A stretch of DNA of 64,000 nt from Lachnospiraceae bacterium (GTDB lineage: Bacteria; Bacillota; Clostridia; Lachnospirales; Lachnospiraceae): assembly GCA_017427685.1 (NCBI GenBank), contig JAFRSH010000023.1:1-64000 (forward strand). The letters run 5' to 3'. Numbering within the stretch: the stretch's first letter is position 1; every line of letters starts with the position of its first letter. This document shows positions 44,840-59,100 of the stretch, piece after piece. The position numbers were made by a program, and so were the translations under genes. The notes under the pieces were generated by a model. The model worked only from the letters and a program-made list of their open reading frames with translations, was not told where the DNA came from and ran no database searches.

Positions 44840-44862
44840 GATTGTGAGCTCTTTTGCACGAT

Positions 44863-44887
44863 AAAAGCCGCAGCGGACTGCGGCTTT
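44863..44887 (-). terminator. Terminator at the end of the giant-protein operon
   Basis: AAAGCCGCAG/CTGCGGCTTT stem with CGGA loop, then TTTTAT on the minus strand. It separates the GGDEF-EAL gene from the ileS promoter. Confidence 0.85.
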
Positions 44888-44909
44888 ATCTGTACATTTA
44901 TGTGTTTTA

Positions 44910-47183
44910 TTACCAAACCGAATTGTCTCTTGCACGAGGTCCGTACGCGTACTCTTCGTACTCGTGCTCGGGAAGCGGCTCCGAGAAAGCGAAGCCCTGG
45001 ATCATATCACAACCCATCTCACGGAGGAGGATAGCCTGCTGCTTGTTCTCAACACCCTCGGATACAACGTCGATCTTAAGACGCTTGGCCATCTCGATAA
45101 CGGACTGGATAACGTTCTGTCCACGGTCCGTCTTCTCGGCATTGAGGAGGAACTTACGGTCGATCTTAAGCTCGTCGACGGGCACGTTGTAGAGCGTGTT
45201 CATCGAGGTGCTGCCCGTTCCGAAGTTATCCATCGAAACGACGAATCCGTGATCCTTCATCTGCTCCATGATCTTGTTAAGGATGCTCATGTTATCCACA
45301 ACCACTTTCTCCGACATCTCGAAGATGATGAGGTTCGGGGATACGCCGTACTTCTCGGTGATGGCGATAGCGTCGTTAACGAACTCGGGATTCAGAAGGT
45401 TCTGCTGCGAGATGTTGAGCGACAGAGGCATGGGTCTGTAGCCCTTACCTGTCCAAACCTTGATACGGCGGCAAAGCTCTTCGAGCATGTACATGTCGAG
45501 CCTTGTTACGAAACCGTTCTTCTCGAACGTCTCAATGAAACGTCCGGGATACATAAGACCCTTAACGGGATGCATCCATCTGATGAGTGCCTCGGCACCG
45601 GCCTGAAGACCTGTGTTGAGGTTGAACTTAGGCTGCAGGTATACGAGGAATTCCTTGTTCTCGAGAGCGTCGTACATGTCGCGCTCGATCTCTTTCTCGT
45701 CCACGATACGGGACTGCATCTTCTCTGTGTAGAACTCTACCGCGCCTGCGCCCTTGCCCTTTGCTTCCATGTGAGCCATGTTCGCACGGGACATGAGTGT
45801 ATCGAAATCGTGTGCGTCCTTTCCGCCGAAGGCAACGCCGTAACGGAATGTGAGCGCGTACTTGTCGGAACTTCCTTCACTCTTGTTGACAGCCTCGAGA
45901 GAGCTCTCGAGGAACTTGAGTCTTGCCACAAGCTCATCCCTGTTGTGGTAGGAAAGGAGAAGGTCGTACTCTTCACCGAAGTTGTGGCAGAAGTACTCGT
46001 CGCGCTTGACATTACTCTTGAGGATCGAGGAGATATCCTTAAGGATCCTGGAGATCTCGTCCTCACCGAAGAAGTCGCGCAGGTACTCATACTTCGCGAT
46101 ACCCATAAGCACGAATGCGTACTGTCCGGAGTTACTCTTTGTAAGGGTCTGGTTAACACCCTTACGGAAGTAGTTGATATTCATGGTTCCCGCAAACTCA
46201 TCGTAGTAAGCGAGGTTGTACATCTTGTTACGTGACAGTGTCTCGAAGAATCCGTAGACACCGAGTCCGAGCGCACCCACAAGGGCGATGATGAACAGGA
46301 TGATCGCTGTGGAACCGTTCGAGTCAACATCATCATTGCCGTAGAACTCGAAGAGCTTGTCCTCGTTCATGACCATCATGACGCCCCACTCACCGGTTCC
46401 GGAAACGCCCTGGTAAGCCACGTAGTAAGGTCCGTCGCCGAAGAGGTCGACCGTGAGGTTCTCGTCAACCCTCAGGAACAGGCCTCTGCCCTGACGGATG
46501 ACCGACTCAAACTGAGCACGGCTGTCGGAGTTCTTCTCGAACATATCGAGGACCGTTCTGAGCTTCGAAACGTCAGTTCCGGCCGTAACGCTTATAATAC
46601 CACCGCTACGATCCAGCAAAAGTATCACTTCGCGTCCACGGTAGTTGCTGATGGTGAGGTTACCCTCAACAACGTTGTCCGAAAGACGGGCACGGAGTGC
46701 TCCGACGATACCCGTAGCGTTCATAACGGGTACTGTTGCCATGTAGGCATCATCGTCTTCGCTCTTGAAGCCCGAACGTGTGATGGTGCTGTCACCGATC
46801 AATGCACGTGTGTAGTAAGGATCAAAGTTAACGTCGTAGGTCGAGCCGTCCGCACCGGTTGCTTTACCTGTGCCGTCAACGTAGGCGATGTCATCGTAGC
46901 CACCCTTTTCGATGAGCTGCGCGAGCGCCGCCTTAAGGCTCTCCTTGTCTGCCCCCACATTGCCGGAGCTGATCGCACCGGCCGCACCCTCAAGGTTCTT
47001 TAAGACACCCTGGGTATACACCTGCATCTTGGAGGCGAGTGTCTGATCGAGGATCTCAAACTCTCTCCCCGCCTCCTCGACGCGCATAATGCTTTCGTTG
47101 CTGCTTAAGAAGGAATACCCTACGGCCACGCCCGCCAACATGAGCAAAGTCACCGCCGCAAGGATCAGGTATCTCCTTTTCAT
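44910..47183 (-). CDS. Sensor with extracytoplasmic domain, degenerate GGDEF and altered EAL
   Basis: 757 residues. Membrane helix at about 5-26, a Cache-like extracytoplasmic sensor at about 30-285 (GYDDIAYVDGTGKATGADGS, DPYYTRALIGDSTITRSGF), second helix at about 292-314, GGDEF-like domain to about 490, EAL domain to about 745. The GGDEF site reads FGEEY, so synthesis is unlikely. EAL keeps GAEALIRW, LNISQQ, IFEMSE, ELKIDRKF and SEGVE. The metal-binding DDFGxG motif reads MDNFGTGSTS, with Asn for the second Asp. It may bind rather than cut cyclic di-GMP. The start overlaps the giant gene's stop (ATGA), so it belongs to that operon. Confidence 0.88.
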   Translation of the reverse strand: MKRRYLILAAVTLLMLAGVAVGYSFLSSNESIMRVEEAGREFEILDQTLASKMQVYTQGVLKNLEGAAGAISSGNVGADKESLKAALAQLIEKGGYDDIAYVDGTGKATGADGSTYDVNFDPYYTRALIGDSTITRSGFKSEDDDAYMATVPVMNATGIVGALRARLSDNVVEGNLTISNYRGREVILLLDRSGGIISVTAGTDVSKLRTVLDMFEKNSDSRAQFESVIRQGRGLFLRVDENLTVDLFGDGPYYVAYQGVSGTGEWGVMMVMNEDKLFEFYGNDDVDSNGSTAIILFIIALVGALGLGVYGFFETLSRNKMYNLAYYDEFAGTMNINYFRKGVNQTLTKSNSGQYAFVLMGIAKYEYLRDFFGEDEISRILKDISSILKSNVKRDEYFCHNFGEEYDLLLSYHNRDELVARLKFLESSLEAVNKSEGSSDKYALTFRYGVAFGGKDAHDFDTLMSRANMAHMEAKGKGAGAVEFYTEKMQSRIVDEKEIERDMYDALENKEFLVYLQPKFNLNTGLQAGAEALIRWMHPVKGLMYPGRFIETFEKNGFVTRLDMYMLEELCRRIKVWTGKGYRPMPLSLNISQQNLLNPEFVNDAIAITEKYGVSPNLIIFEMSEKVVVDNMSILNKIMEQMKDHGFVVSMDNFGTGSTSMNTLYNVPVDELKIDRKFLLNAEKTDRGQNVIQSVIEMAKRLKIDVVSEGVENKQQAILLREMGCDMIQGFAFSEPLPEHEYEEYAYGPRARDNSVW

Positions 47184-50100
47184 CTGCTTCCTTCCTTTCT
47201 CTTTTTATAGATCAGGGCCCACGTAAGTCCTCCCGCAAGAACGACCGCTATAAGTACCGCGATGAATCCCCTGTAATCACGTGATGCCTTTGATTCTTCG
47301 GAACCGGATCTGAAGCTGTTGGCGGTGTTGATGAACTTGCCGCTTTCCGCAAGTCTTTCTTCGATAGACTTGACTGCTTCGTCCTGACCGGTCAGGAGCT
47401 CTTCCATCTCAAAGAGTTCGTACTCACCCGTCTCGGGATTGAATACAGGAACAAAGTTGAGGGTTGAAGGATCGATCGTGTTTCCGCTCTTAAGCGAATT
47501 CCTGATGATCTCCATGTCTCGTGCAAACGCTGATTCCTTCTCTGTGAGGCCGAACGTTGCATGCTCGATCACGGGCTCCTCTATGTAATCCGCAGGATTG
47601 AGAACGATATCCTTAAATGCTGCCGCAATGGCGTCTCTTACGGAGAGACCGTCCTCATCCGCGATCTTGGCCGCTGCTCCGAAGAGCTTGATCCTTGCTT
47701 CGCTCTCAGAAGTACCGAGTATCTCGGTGATCGTATCGAGTGAGAGGCTTCCGTCCTCGATGAGTGATGTTGCCTCTGACTCAACCGAAGCGAGAAGTGC
47801 AGGATCCACAGATGTGTTCGAAGTCTGTGCCGCTTCGGATCCGAGAGTGCTGTTCGCACCGCCGGTCTGAGCTACGGAGACTTCTCCGTCCGTGTTGCCG
47901 TTTTCACCGTTTATGGTGTTGGTTCCGTTAATGGTGTTGCCACCCACGTTGCCCGCAGGTGCCTCGCCGGTCTGAGGAACTTCGCCCTCTGTGCCGTCAG
48001 GCGTACCTGTCTCGGCAGGAATAAGTGCTCTGCCTGAAGGACCGTCGCCCACATCACCGCCACCGGCTCCGTTGTCTTCGGGCTGGGTACCAGTTGTAAG
48101 CTCTTCCTTCTCGCCTTCGCCGCCACCGGCCGAGCGATCTTCGGATCCGACTACGTCTTCTGTATTAGGCTCGGGCTGACCGTCAACCGATTCTTCTCCA
48201 ACTTCCGTGCCTGTTCCGTTCACGGCATCTCTCTCGCCGATTCCGGAATCGATTCCGTCAGTTGCATTACCTGAGCCGTCAAGGTAAGGACCTTCGACAA
48301 CATCGGTCGATGTGATCTCTTCACCGGATACAGGTGATCTGCGAACGATTCCGTCAACATTCACCGCACCGCTCCTCAAAGCATCGGAGAGTTCCATTGC
48401 ATGAGCGAAGCTTACCGCACGACTTCCGCTCGATGCGTCTCCGCCACCCGATGCAACGCCTCTGCTTGCAGCCTGCTCGTAGAGGATCTCTCCCGTTACG
48501 AAGTTGAATGCGCAGAGTCCGCCGTTTGCGTAGCGAACGATACAGTAAGGTGCTCTGATCTCACGCGAGCTGCTCATCTCGTAGATTCCTTCGGTACTGA
48601 TGCCTTCGGGAACCTTGAACGCTTCATCAAGGAGAACCTGAAGCTTTCTGTCCGAACCGAGAGCTGCGAAATATGTGTTTTCAAGGTCGCTGTAGAGGAT
48701 CACGCTGTCAGGTCTTACCTTCTGACTTGTGCGGATACTCTGCAGACTCTTTCCGTCTGTGTAGAAGAGGAAGCCGTCTCTTACAGTGCTCTCTCCCGTA
48801 CTCAGATCGGTTGTTACCGAGTAGGTAGCGTATGTTTCGATCCTGTAGCCGCCGTACTCTCCTGTTGCCAGAGGCGCAGGTGTACGTTCATCCAAAGTCA
48901 CGGTTCCGCGACTTGTCGCGTCGGTCACAACACCGGTCTCAAGCTCGATGATGCTTCCGTCACGTTCAAGTGCCTTGCCGTCGTAGAGGTTGACGAACTC
49001 ACCGTACCTTGTGGGCAGTGTGCTCGATCCCGATCCTCTCATGATTCCTTCGGCTGCAAGTATGTTGTACGAACCGCCGGCTGCCGATACGTAGTGAGCA
49101 AGCTCAGCTCCCGTGGAAGCAACCACCGTCTCGCCCTCTGCGCCGGTAACAACAACCGTCACATCGGATACGAAGTCGTACGTGAAGCTGATTGTCTTCC
49201 TGTCCACAACACCCGAAACGATCTGTCCGCCGATCGATACCGTCCATGTGTATGCAGGATCGATACGACTGAAGTCTATCGAGATCGTGTCAACACCCGA
49301 GGAGTAAAGCGTAGCCTGAGGCATACCCGAAAGGTCGATCAGACCGCCACCCTGGCTGTTACCACCGCTGCCTGAACCGTACGATACACCGGGAAGAGCA
49401 AGCTTAACCCTATCCCAATCATACAGATCCTTCATACCCCACGTAGCATTGTTCTGTGTTGAACCACCCATTGTGAGGGTCGGCATGAATCCGCTTGCCA
49501 CATCTTCGTACTTGAAGCGATTCGTGGTGTAATTACTTGTTGTCATTCCGGTCTGCGTAGGCCATTCAAGGCTTGTATAAGCAGTACCTCCGGTCGCCTT
49601 AAGACGATCGTTATCATATTTCTGTATCCTGTTTTTGACCTTACTGTCCACATGGGTGTTGACATAATCATCACCGCTCTGCGTGTAATAAGTCTCGCTT
49701 TGAGGAACATTCCTAAGCTTGATCCCTCGATCGGCATCCGAAGTGTCTACAGGATTCTTTTTAACCTGGAGCAATGCATCTTTATAGATTGCACCTGTCT
49801 TAACATAGTTGACGCTACCCGCAAGTCTGTTCATGATCAGATCGCCCTTGGTCCTGTCAGAACTCTGGGTACCCTTTATGATCACATTACCGAGTGCAAG
49901 CCATCCTACATCGGACGAATCAGTGTAGAAGTCCTGTTCATACGCACCCATCAGTCCACCGACATTTGATTCACCAATAACCGTTGCGGCACTGACAATA
50001 TACTTGAACTGAGGGTGTTCGGATACTGATGAAGATCCCATATAAACACGACCCGCAATACCTCCGACCTTGGATCCGGTCCTGCTGGTTGCATCATACC

Positions 50101-53100
50101 TCCTTGCTTCAACAACAGTCTGACTGTCAACAAATATCGCCTGAGCATTGTAACGGAAGATCTCTCCGATCGCACCGCCGACATTATCACCGCCCACGAT
50201 ATCACAGTTCTTTACTACGAAGCTGTAGTTACCGCCGAACGATGTATAATTGCTGTCGTATGCCGAAACACGTCCTCCGATACCGCCGACATAAAGTGAT
50301 CTAGGTGCGAAGACGTATGTATCTTCAGCTACCAGCGTACGTGCGCCTGTAGCATATCCTACAACACCGCCGATATAGTCATATCTGGTAGTTACCTTAG
50401 GATTGTACATCGACTCGTTGTAGTTAAACTTGATCTGACGATCCGTGTTATGAAGCCCCTGAATAGTTGTACCTGCAGCACTATACTCAGTTGTGCCGGA
50501 AAGCGCAACACCAAGTGCTTCACGAACCTTACCCTGACGACCGTACTGCCATTCCTGTGTACCGAAGGTATCACCCCCCCTGTACGATGTCATACCCCAT
50601 GTAGCTTCATCCCAGAAAGACTTCCTCAAAGCCTTCAACTCAGCATCAGATTCATTATCAACCTTTCCGAGGATAGCATTCTTCCATTCGAAGTACTTTC
50701 CTTCACCCTTTTGCTGCTCATCATCATGACTCGTGATACTCGAGTTCTCTTTACCGACATATGACTTCTTCGTTACGGGATTTGTTCCATCCGTATCGTT
50801 GACATATATGCCCGTCGCACTGAATACACTGTCTATCTCGTTCTTATAATTGCTTCCGGGTCTGAAGAACATTGAAGGCCAAGTATCGTCCGTACGTTTC
50901 AGCGATTCGCCGCCAACCTTCTCATGAATACGCGAAACGTAGACATTCTTCGATCGGCAATCGATTGCTGCATATCGTCCGACAACACCACCGGTATACG
51001 ATCCACCGAGGACAACGCTGTCTTCGACATCCATCTTCCAAGCTCCACCGAGACCGACACCACCGCCGATTGATTCACCGGCGTATGACATCATGAGTCC
51101 GTTCTTTACCCATGAACGAATAGATTCGTCCGTTGTTCCGTTGTCAAGAGGATACAAGCTTATGTTTCCGTCAACGCCGGTTCCCGTCGTTCTGCGGTAA
51201 CCGTCACTGTTCCATCCTCCGATGTAAGCACGTCCTGCGATACCTCCAACATAACTGTGTCCCGATACAAAGACGTTTTCAATATGGAGTTTTCCTGCAC
51301 GCTGGTATGTACCTCTGTCTTTTGCGTTTCCAATGATACCGCCTATAAAGCTCGAAGGAACATTGCTCGAATTCAGTCTTGAGAACGAAACGATATCTTC
51401 CGCGTCTACATCCCAGATGTACGTACCACCAACCTGAGTACCGGCTACACCGCCCATACACTGTCCGGCTGCGTCAAGGTATACTCTGCGTGCCTTCAGT
51501 CCATCGATACCCGCGAACTTGCCCATGAACGCGACATAACCGCCACGGTTAGCGTATGTGCTGAGATAATAGATTCCTCTCTTAAACTGGATAACATTGA
51601 TATCTTCAACTTCAATGTTCCTACTTATGTTGTAGATAAATCCTATAGGCGCCATATTCGCCGAAGCAAAGGCTGTAAGCGTAATATCCTTGAACTTCAG
51701 ATTCTGAATCCTGCCGTTGACGATTCCGATAACAGCCGTCTTGTTTGACGCCTTACTCTTTGTAACACCGGCGTCATAAGTCTGAGCGATATTACACTTC
51801 TCAAAGGTAATTCCGGCAACTCTTCCTGTCGCTTGTTCGATGAACGCCGAGGTGTTACCGTCTGTGTCACATTCATAAAGACTGATACCCTTGATCTTTA
51901 CCGCACGTGAAGTATCATATGTCCCGTCGTCATTAAACGGACTACCGTTTCCACCCTTGTTACCGATGAAATGATTTACGATGACGTTATGCTGCAATCC
52001 ATTGATCTCATTATCAAAATTAAGATCGGCTGTAATGTAAATATTGTAGCCTCTCGTTCCAAATCGGGAGGAACTCATAAGCGCGTTCCATTCCGCTTCG
52101 GAGCCGATACTGATCCAACCTTCATTAAACCCAAGGTTAAGGTAAACATTCTTCTTCTTGTCTACCGTTTTTCCGGCAGTGTTTGCCTCGATCGCCGGCA
52201 TAGTGGCAATAGTAGACTTCTTGTAGTTTACCGCTGTCAGGAAGTATTTATCCTTCGCCTGTACTACCTTTTGCTCTTGTCCTCCCAACGTAGCAGTGTT
52301 GTAAAGCCTAAGCGTACCAAAAATACTTGTTCCCACAACCTTACCGTTCTCGGTAATGGTTGTTACGGTGGGTGTAGCATTCCACTCCGCTCCGTCAAAC
52401 TCTATACCCGAGCCGTCACTTTCGATCATGATCGAGTCATCATGAGAAAGTGTAAGGGCAAGCTGCGGATACTCGTTAAACGCATCGTTACACTCTGAAA
52501 CAGTGAACTCCTTAACCTCCAGTTCGCTTGGCTGAAGTGAGAAATCCTGCTGTCCGGGAAGGAGCATCAGATTGCCGCTCTCATCTGTATAACTGTAGTA
52601 GAGCTTAGGCATGATCCCGTTCGAGATATCAGTCTCGTTAATCTCAAACTTGTCCTTCCATGCAAGTCTCGGACGAAGAAGTGCATCTTCCCAACCGTAA
52701 GTTACCTTACCTGCATAGGAACCGGTTGTAGTAAGCGCATCGTACGAAATAGTATTAAAGTATGCCAAACGTGATGTCTCTGTCTCTTCCTTGTCATGCG
52801 ATACAAACGGCTTTCCGTCCATATTGTACTGATCGTATACATACTGATGCTTTCCGAGACGAATACCCTTCTTGTCAGCGTTTGATGTGCCTGTGTAGAA
52901 ACCTACAACAGGACCGAGCGTTGCGGGATCAACCGACGAGCTCTTCGATACGATCCTTCCAAAGACAACTCCGTAGTTCCAATCCCAACCTGAAAGCTTC
53001 GAGGTATAACCTACAACACCGCCCACGTTGTCAGCCATGGTAACGATATCAACATCAGTGTAGTAGTTCCTGATGAAGTATTCTTCTGTGTAGTAGTTAC

Positions 53101-56100
53101 TCTTACTCGATGTCGATACATCGTTCATGCTCATGACAGATCCGATAAGTCCGCCGGCATTCGAATAGTTTGTATTGATCTGTCCTCTGACAGCATACAC
53201 ATTCTCAAGTTCAATACCGTTAACGGTGTAACCAACCATACCACCGATACCGTAGATATCGCCCGCCTGATCGGCATGGATCTCAAAGTTGTCAATATAG
53301 CAGTTATGGATGATAAGACCGAGGTCGTTGTGTCCTACAAGACCTCCGACCGATGCTGCCGTCGAGTTATCAACCGGCATACCTGTCGAAAGGTAAACAT
53401 CATGTACCGAGCAGTTTGTTATCTGGTTCTCAAAGTAATTTCTTGCGAGCAGTACGCCGCAGAACTGAGTGATGTTTTCAAAGCGCGCTCCGTAGACATG
53501 AACATTGTCAAGGCTTCCTCCGCTACGGAAGGTTGCTACAAGGCCCATGTACTTAGCTGTTGATTTGGTTGCTCCGAAGATACTCTGATCCATGGTATGG
53601 ATGTTTCTTACCACAAGATTTCTAATGGGTCCGGCTACTTTACCGAACACAAATCCGACATCGCCAACGTCGATATTGCTTATCTCATGATTATCACCGT
53701 CAAACTTACCGGTGAAACAATAATTGTTGTCGTCGGTGTTGTAATCTGCCTGAATAACTCCGCTGCTGTTTCTTCTGCTTACAGCGAATACCTTGGCATC
53801 GTAGCCTGCAAAGTCGATATCATTAGCAAGTTTATAGTTCTCATCAAGACCGTACGAGATTGAGGCAAAGTCTTCAACGCCCCTTATCGGCTTATAGAAC
53901 GATGCATAAACCGCTACATACTCTCTCGCATCCAGTGTTTTGTCATAAACACTGGAGCTTCCTCTTGTCGAGAATCTGAAGGACCTAAGGTTATAAACAT
54001 CGTAGTACTTCAAAGGATTGTAAAGCCTTACGTTAACGTAATAGAACTTTCCTTCCTCCCACTGCTGAAGGATCCTTGTTGAAAGGTTTTCAACTTCGAT
54101 GCTGTTGACTACGTAGCTGTTGGGGTTATAGAAAGTGACCGTAGCAAAAGCTTCCGCATCATTCTGTTCAGTAACTATCGCTGCAAGGGGAACGATCTCA
54201 TTTACGGTCTGAGTGATAGCGGGCAGTGCTATCATAGGTTGCGCCGGCATACACTCATCCATACGGACATGAGGATAACATCCTCTGTCGATATTATCGT
54301 ATTCCCACTGACCGGGCTTTGTTATATCGTCGCTGTCAAAGAGGGACTCATACCAATGATAATCGTAAAGAAGCTCTTTACGTATCTCGTTTGAATCATA
54401 TGCAAGTCCTCGGTAGTCGATACACTTACCGTAATCAAGTCCGCAACTGTAGTGGTATACATTTGACGAGTGTCCGTAAACGTTGTTACCTTCAACGAAG
54501 TTGAGGTTAGCCGGTGAAATACCATACTGAGCCACGTAGCGGTGTTGCCCGTCGTTCTCCTTATAGGTAAGCACCTTGGCCGCAGAGAAGCTGTTACGAA
54601 CATAACCCTCATTCAAGCCGCAGACAATAGCGCCCTTCTTGTAGATGGAGTTGGTATCGTTGTTACGAAGCTCCATATCAACAAGGCCGTAGACACTTTC
54701 TATTATACCGTTGACGTTCCTTCGAACGATACCGCCGGTATAGTAGCTACTTGTATAATAGTTTTTCGCTGTGGTTTCGTTTGAATGAACCTTCTTATAC
54801 TCTTCCCACTCGGCGAGCTGCCTGATCTTAGCTCCTGTGGTGGTACAGGTATAACCGTTTCTGACAATACCGTAATTGGTGTAAACTGCAAGAGCGACAC
54901 CATCGGCATACCAGAAGTGCATATCCTCCTGAAGGTCGATGCTGAAATTTTCAACAACGCCCGTCGGATAATTGTTTTCGCAAAGCATTCCTCTGATCCA
55001 CTGGGATTCTCTGAAGTTGCTTACATTTCGTCCTTCATTCCATTGCCATACACCGGCATTGTCATAATAACCGAGCGGTTCGATCTTGTTCTTGTAAACA
55101 ACCATGATACCGTTCAGGTGTCCGCGGTTATCATAAACAACTCCACGAAGGTTCTTGTAATTATTTAAACCGTCACCCTTCTGGAAAACAAGATTTCTGA
55201 TCTCACCGTAAGGTCCGAGTGTATGTATAAGGTATTCTGCCGTCTTGTGAACAAGCGTATGTCCGTCAAAGTCGATAACACCGTTAAACAGCTTGGTGTT
55301 GAAGATGTTGGCACGGTCGATCACAAGATCGTTAGTAACGATATAACTTTCCGAAGGATGACAGTACGCATCATACAGATCGTTTTCATCGTTGATAGCG
55401 TGTATGATACGGTCGGATGTAAATACTACCGTTCCGACACGGACACTGTAGTTGTTGATCTTAACCCAGAGCTCAAGTCTGTAGTACTTACCGGTACTAA
55501 CTCTGACACCGAAGTTGGTATCGATCTGGTTAGATCCTCCGACAAAGGTCTTTTGACCGAGCGGCGTCCCGTGACCATCAGGATCATAAGGATCGTATTC
55601 ATACATATCAAGCAGACAATTGTCACTTGCATGCTCTCTGTCCTCGCTCTGAAGGAGTTCTCTCCACTCATGCACACGTTCACTGATAAGGTGATATCCG
55701 CTCGAACCTGCAGACTCCTCACCTTCTTTTTCGTATACTCTCACGTAATACTTGGAAACAGAACCCGAACCAAGCTGTCCGAAGTCATCCTTAAGAATAG
55801 CATTAATGTTAGCTGTGTATGCCTTGTCTCCGAACTTGTGGAACGAAAGACCCGAGAACATGTAAACACCGCTGTTGTCAGTACTCTTCCCACCAAGGGG
55901 ATTATCAAGGTTCAAAGGCGTAGCCTTAAGGTAAACCGTTACATCATTTCCTGTAAGATAGGTGTTGAGTCTGATGTAGTTACTGGTCCAGTAATTTCTT
56001 GAAAGTGCCGCATTGGTACTTGCGTCATGTGCATCGACCCTGACAAAAGCATTGGGATCATCATAATCCGAAAGCGGCTGTGTGCATGCTTCATCTGCGA

Positions 56101-59100
56101 AGAGCTGATAATGCGTGTATCTGTTCCTGGTCGGGTAGATACCGGGCTCTATGATGTTATAACTCTCGTCTCCGAGATCTACCTTGATCTTGTAAACCGC
56201 CTGCTGCAGATAAACCTTTGCGCCGTTTATCTTCTGGGCTGCGCCGGCTATATAGTAATTCTTGTCAATGCTGAGCTGTCCTTTGGTCAGCCAGTAGTTG
56301 CAGGTTCCGGTAGTTTGATTGGAGAATTTACCGGTAATGTTTCCGCTCTGCTGGCCGCTGCTTCCGACCATTACCCTTACTTCGGGAGCCAGATCGTAGG
56401 CATCATTTATACTCATGAGCGAAATATCGGCTTTAATGGATTCATGCGTAACGATCTTCAGACTTTCATCCCTGTCATTTACGAAGATCTCTTTACTGAT
56501 CTCTCCCGATGCCTTGGTCCATCCCTTGTTGTAGCCTTTGGCAATAAAACGAACCGTATATTCCTCTTCACGGGCAAGGTTGTTAAAGCGTAACTCCTCA
56601 AACGTATCGGAGACGCTGTTAAACTTTCTCGATCCCATAACATCACCTGCACGGTTAGTTACGATCAGATCGATCGGATATTCACTGATAGCTCCGTCAG
56701 GGTCATTAACCGAGAGTCCGAAGAGCGTAAAGAAGCTCGACGATGCATAGTATGCCTGAAGGTTAATTGTTGCGCGCTTACGGTAAGTTCTGAACGTACT
56801 TCTGGAAAGTACCGTACGCACATCACTGTGATGACCGCTTGTTCCGACAGAAGCGTGTGCTGTGGCCTTCATCTGATACTGCGTGTTTGTATCAAGACCC
56901 GTTACAGCGATTCTGAGCTCCTTACTGTACTTAAGACCGATAGCGCTTCCGGTGGCCGTTGCGGGATCCGTTTCCGTCATAAGCTGGTCGATGATTCTCT
57001 TCTGATCTCCGCCATATTCGCTTCCGAAGGTAAACTGACCATTTACAATGTAGACATCGGTGCTCTGACCGCCTGAGAGCTCGGCAAACTTTCGATCATA
57101 CTCAAGTTTCTTCTCTTTCTCGGCTTCAGCACGTGCCACTTCAAGAGCCTGTGATTCGAGCATGCCATCAAGGATTGCAAAATCATCGATTATTGCAACC
57201 AGCTTATTATACTCTTCACTTCCGATACCGACTTCACCGTTATCGAGCTTCCTCTGTGCTTCGTCAGCTTCGGCCTTACGATCGGCATATTTGATCGGAA
57301 TATTCTCTCCCGTTGTTTCGTCAAAAACGTCAGACATCTCGGTATATGCATTTCGAGTGTCATTAAGGGCTGTAGGATAGTAATCCGTGAGAACAGAATC
57401 ATACTTAGCCTGAGCAGCTATGTTCGAGAGTCTGATCCATTCGCCGAGTTCAGGCGGACGTGTTCCTTCAATGACAGAGGCAACATCGGTGTAATCGGTG
57501 TCTTCCGTAACATCACAGATTACAAAGGATATCTGCGCATTAGGATCCGGTGTGTCTTCGAATGTTCCGGTATCGTTTCCGCTTTCATCCTTTATCCCCT
57601 TATAGAAACCTACGGTAATATTCTCGATCAGATCAAGTAACTGCTCGTTGGTTCTCTCCCCGATCCTGAGGGTCATATAAAGCTGTCCCTCTGAAAGATT
57701 CTCTTCCGTCGCAGGGATATCGTTGTCAAGGAAGAGGTTTCCGAGTGATGCGATCGATGCAGTCGTGAACTTTGACTGTCCGAGCTGTTCTTCTCTCCAC
57801 TTAATATCATCAGGGATAATTCCGTTTTCAAAATCACTTGCATCGAACTTGTAAATATCACAGTCCGCAATCACCTCAAGTATGTAGACACACTGATCCG
57901 TGAGGTTGGTAAACTTGACAGCTATCTCCTTGTACCTGTTCGAGTCAACACCGGCTGCTCCGGCCGACTCGTCCCAAATTCCATCAAGAAGCGCTGCAGG
58001 GAAGTAGTGCTCGTAATCATCTTCCTTAATCGCGAAACTAATAGCACCGCTTGTGGGAACCGTAAGGTACTCGACCTCCGTCTTCACCACCTGACCCGTT
58101 GTATCAACGATACGGAATCTGGTGTGCTGGATACCTGCGTTTCCGCTGTTGCTCAGTCTGATAGCTACCGTGTAGTCTTTGATCTTGTTATTCTGCACAC
58201 GGAAAGTAGCACGGGGTCTTTCGGTACATGTCTTAAAGGAACCCGAGATTTCATCTGTTCCGTTGGCAAAGAGGAGTCGTACGCCTCCACGGTCATATGC
58301 ATGGATTACATAATTGTATTCGGAGTTGGCTCTGAAGATCCTGGAGCTCTCATACTTAAGGAATTCACCCTTTCTGAGTTTGTTCAGATCCGAGGATGTG
58401 AGCGTTACTTCACGAGTATCTCTGCTGTCAGCAGCATTGGTGACAACAAATTCAAGGCGGCTAAGATACTCAACCGACTCTATAAAACGATTGCCCGGAT
58501 TGTCACGCACTATTCCGAAGTACATATCGTCGAGTATGAACGAGTTAGACTCCTTCTCACCTTTTGTATAGGTAAGGTCAAGCTTGTCAAGGTAGTCTCT
58601 GCTCTTAGTTGTAAATGTTGCTTTACCGTAGTCCATGATGTCTTCTGTCATCACATCGCCATATGCATTGATGTAATTAAGGACAACCTTCATGGTGTAT
58701 GTAGTCTCAGGCTTGAAGGGTTGTGCGAGGCGAAGAGCGCCGCTTCCGAGAACTGTCTTTGAGTAAACAAGCTTGCCCGAATCATCGGTTCCTTCTTTGA
58801 CAAAGAACTGAACTCCGTAACGCTTGTAAAGGAACTGTGCGTTCTCGATATTGAAGTTATCAAGGAAGATAGTAAATGTTCCTGTTGTAATATCACCAAG
58901 GTGAACTTCAGGCTTCTTCCACTCTTCATAATATACCGGACGTCCCGGCTTGTCCTTATACTCCCTGGGTATCGGAACAGGTGCTGCCGCTGCAGGCGCA
59001 GGTGCAGCAGGCGCAGCCTCTGCAGCAGGTGCGGGAACCATGGGATCCTCACCTGTCGAAGTGGCTTCAATAAAAGGTATCAATGTAGGAGTAGGCAAAG

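Noticed and set aside
44776..44905. T-box leader before ileS
   Set aside because: The leader after the promoter is only about 30 nt, with no AGGGTGGNACCGCG-type T-box sequence.
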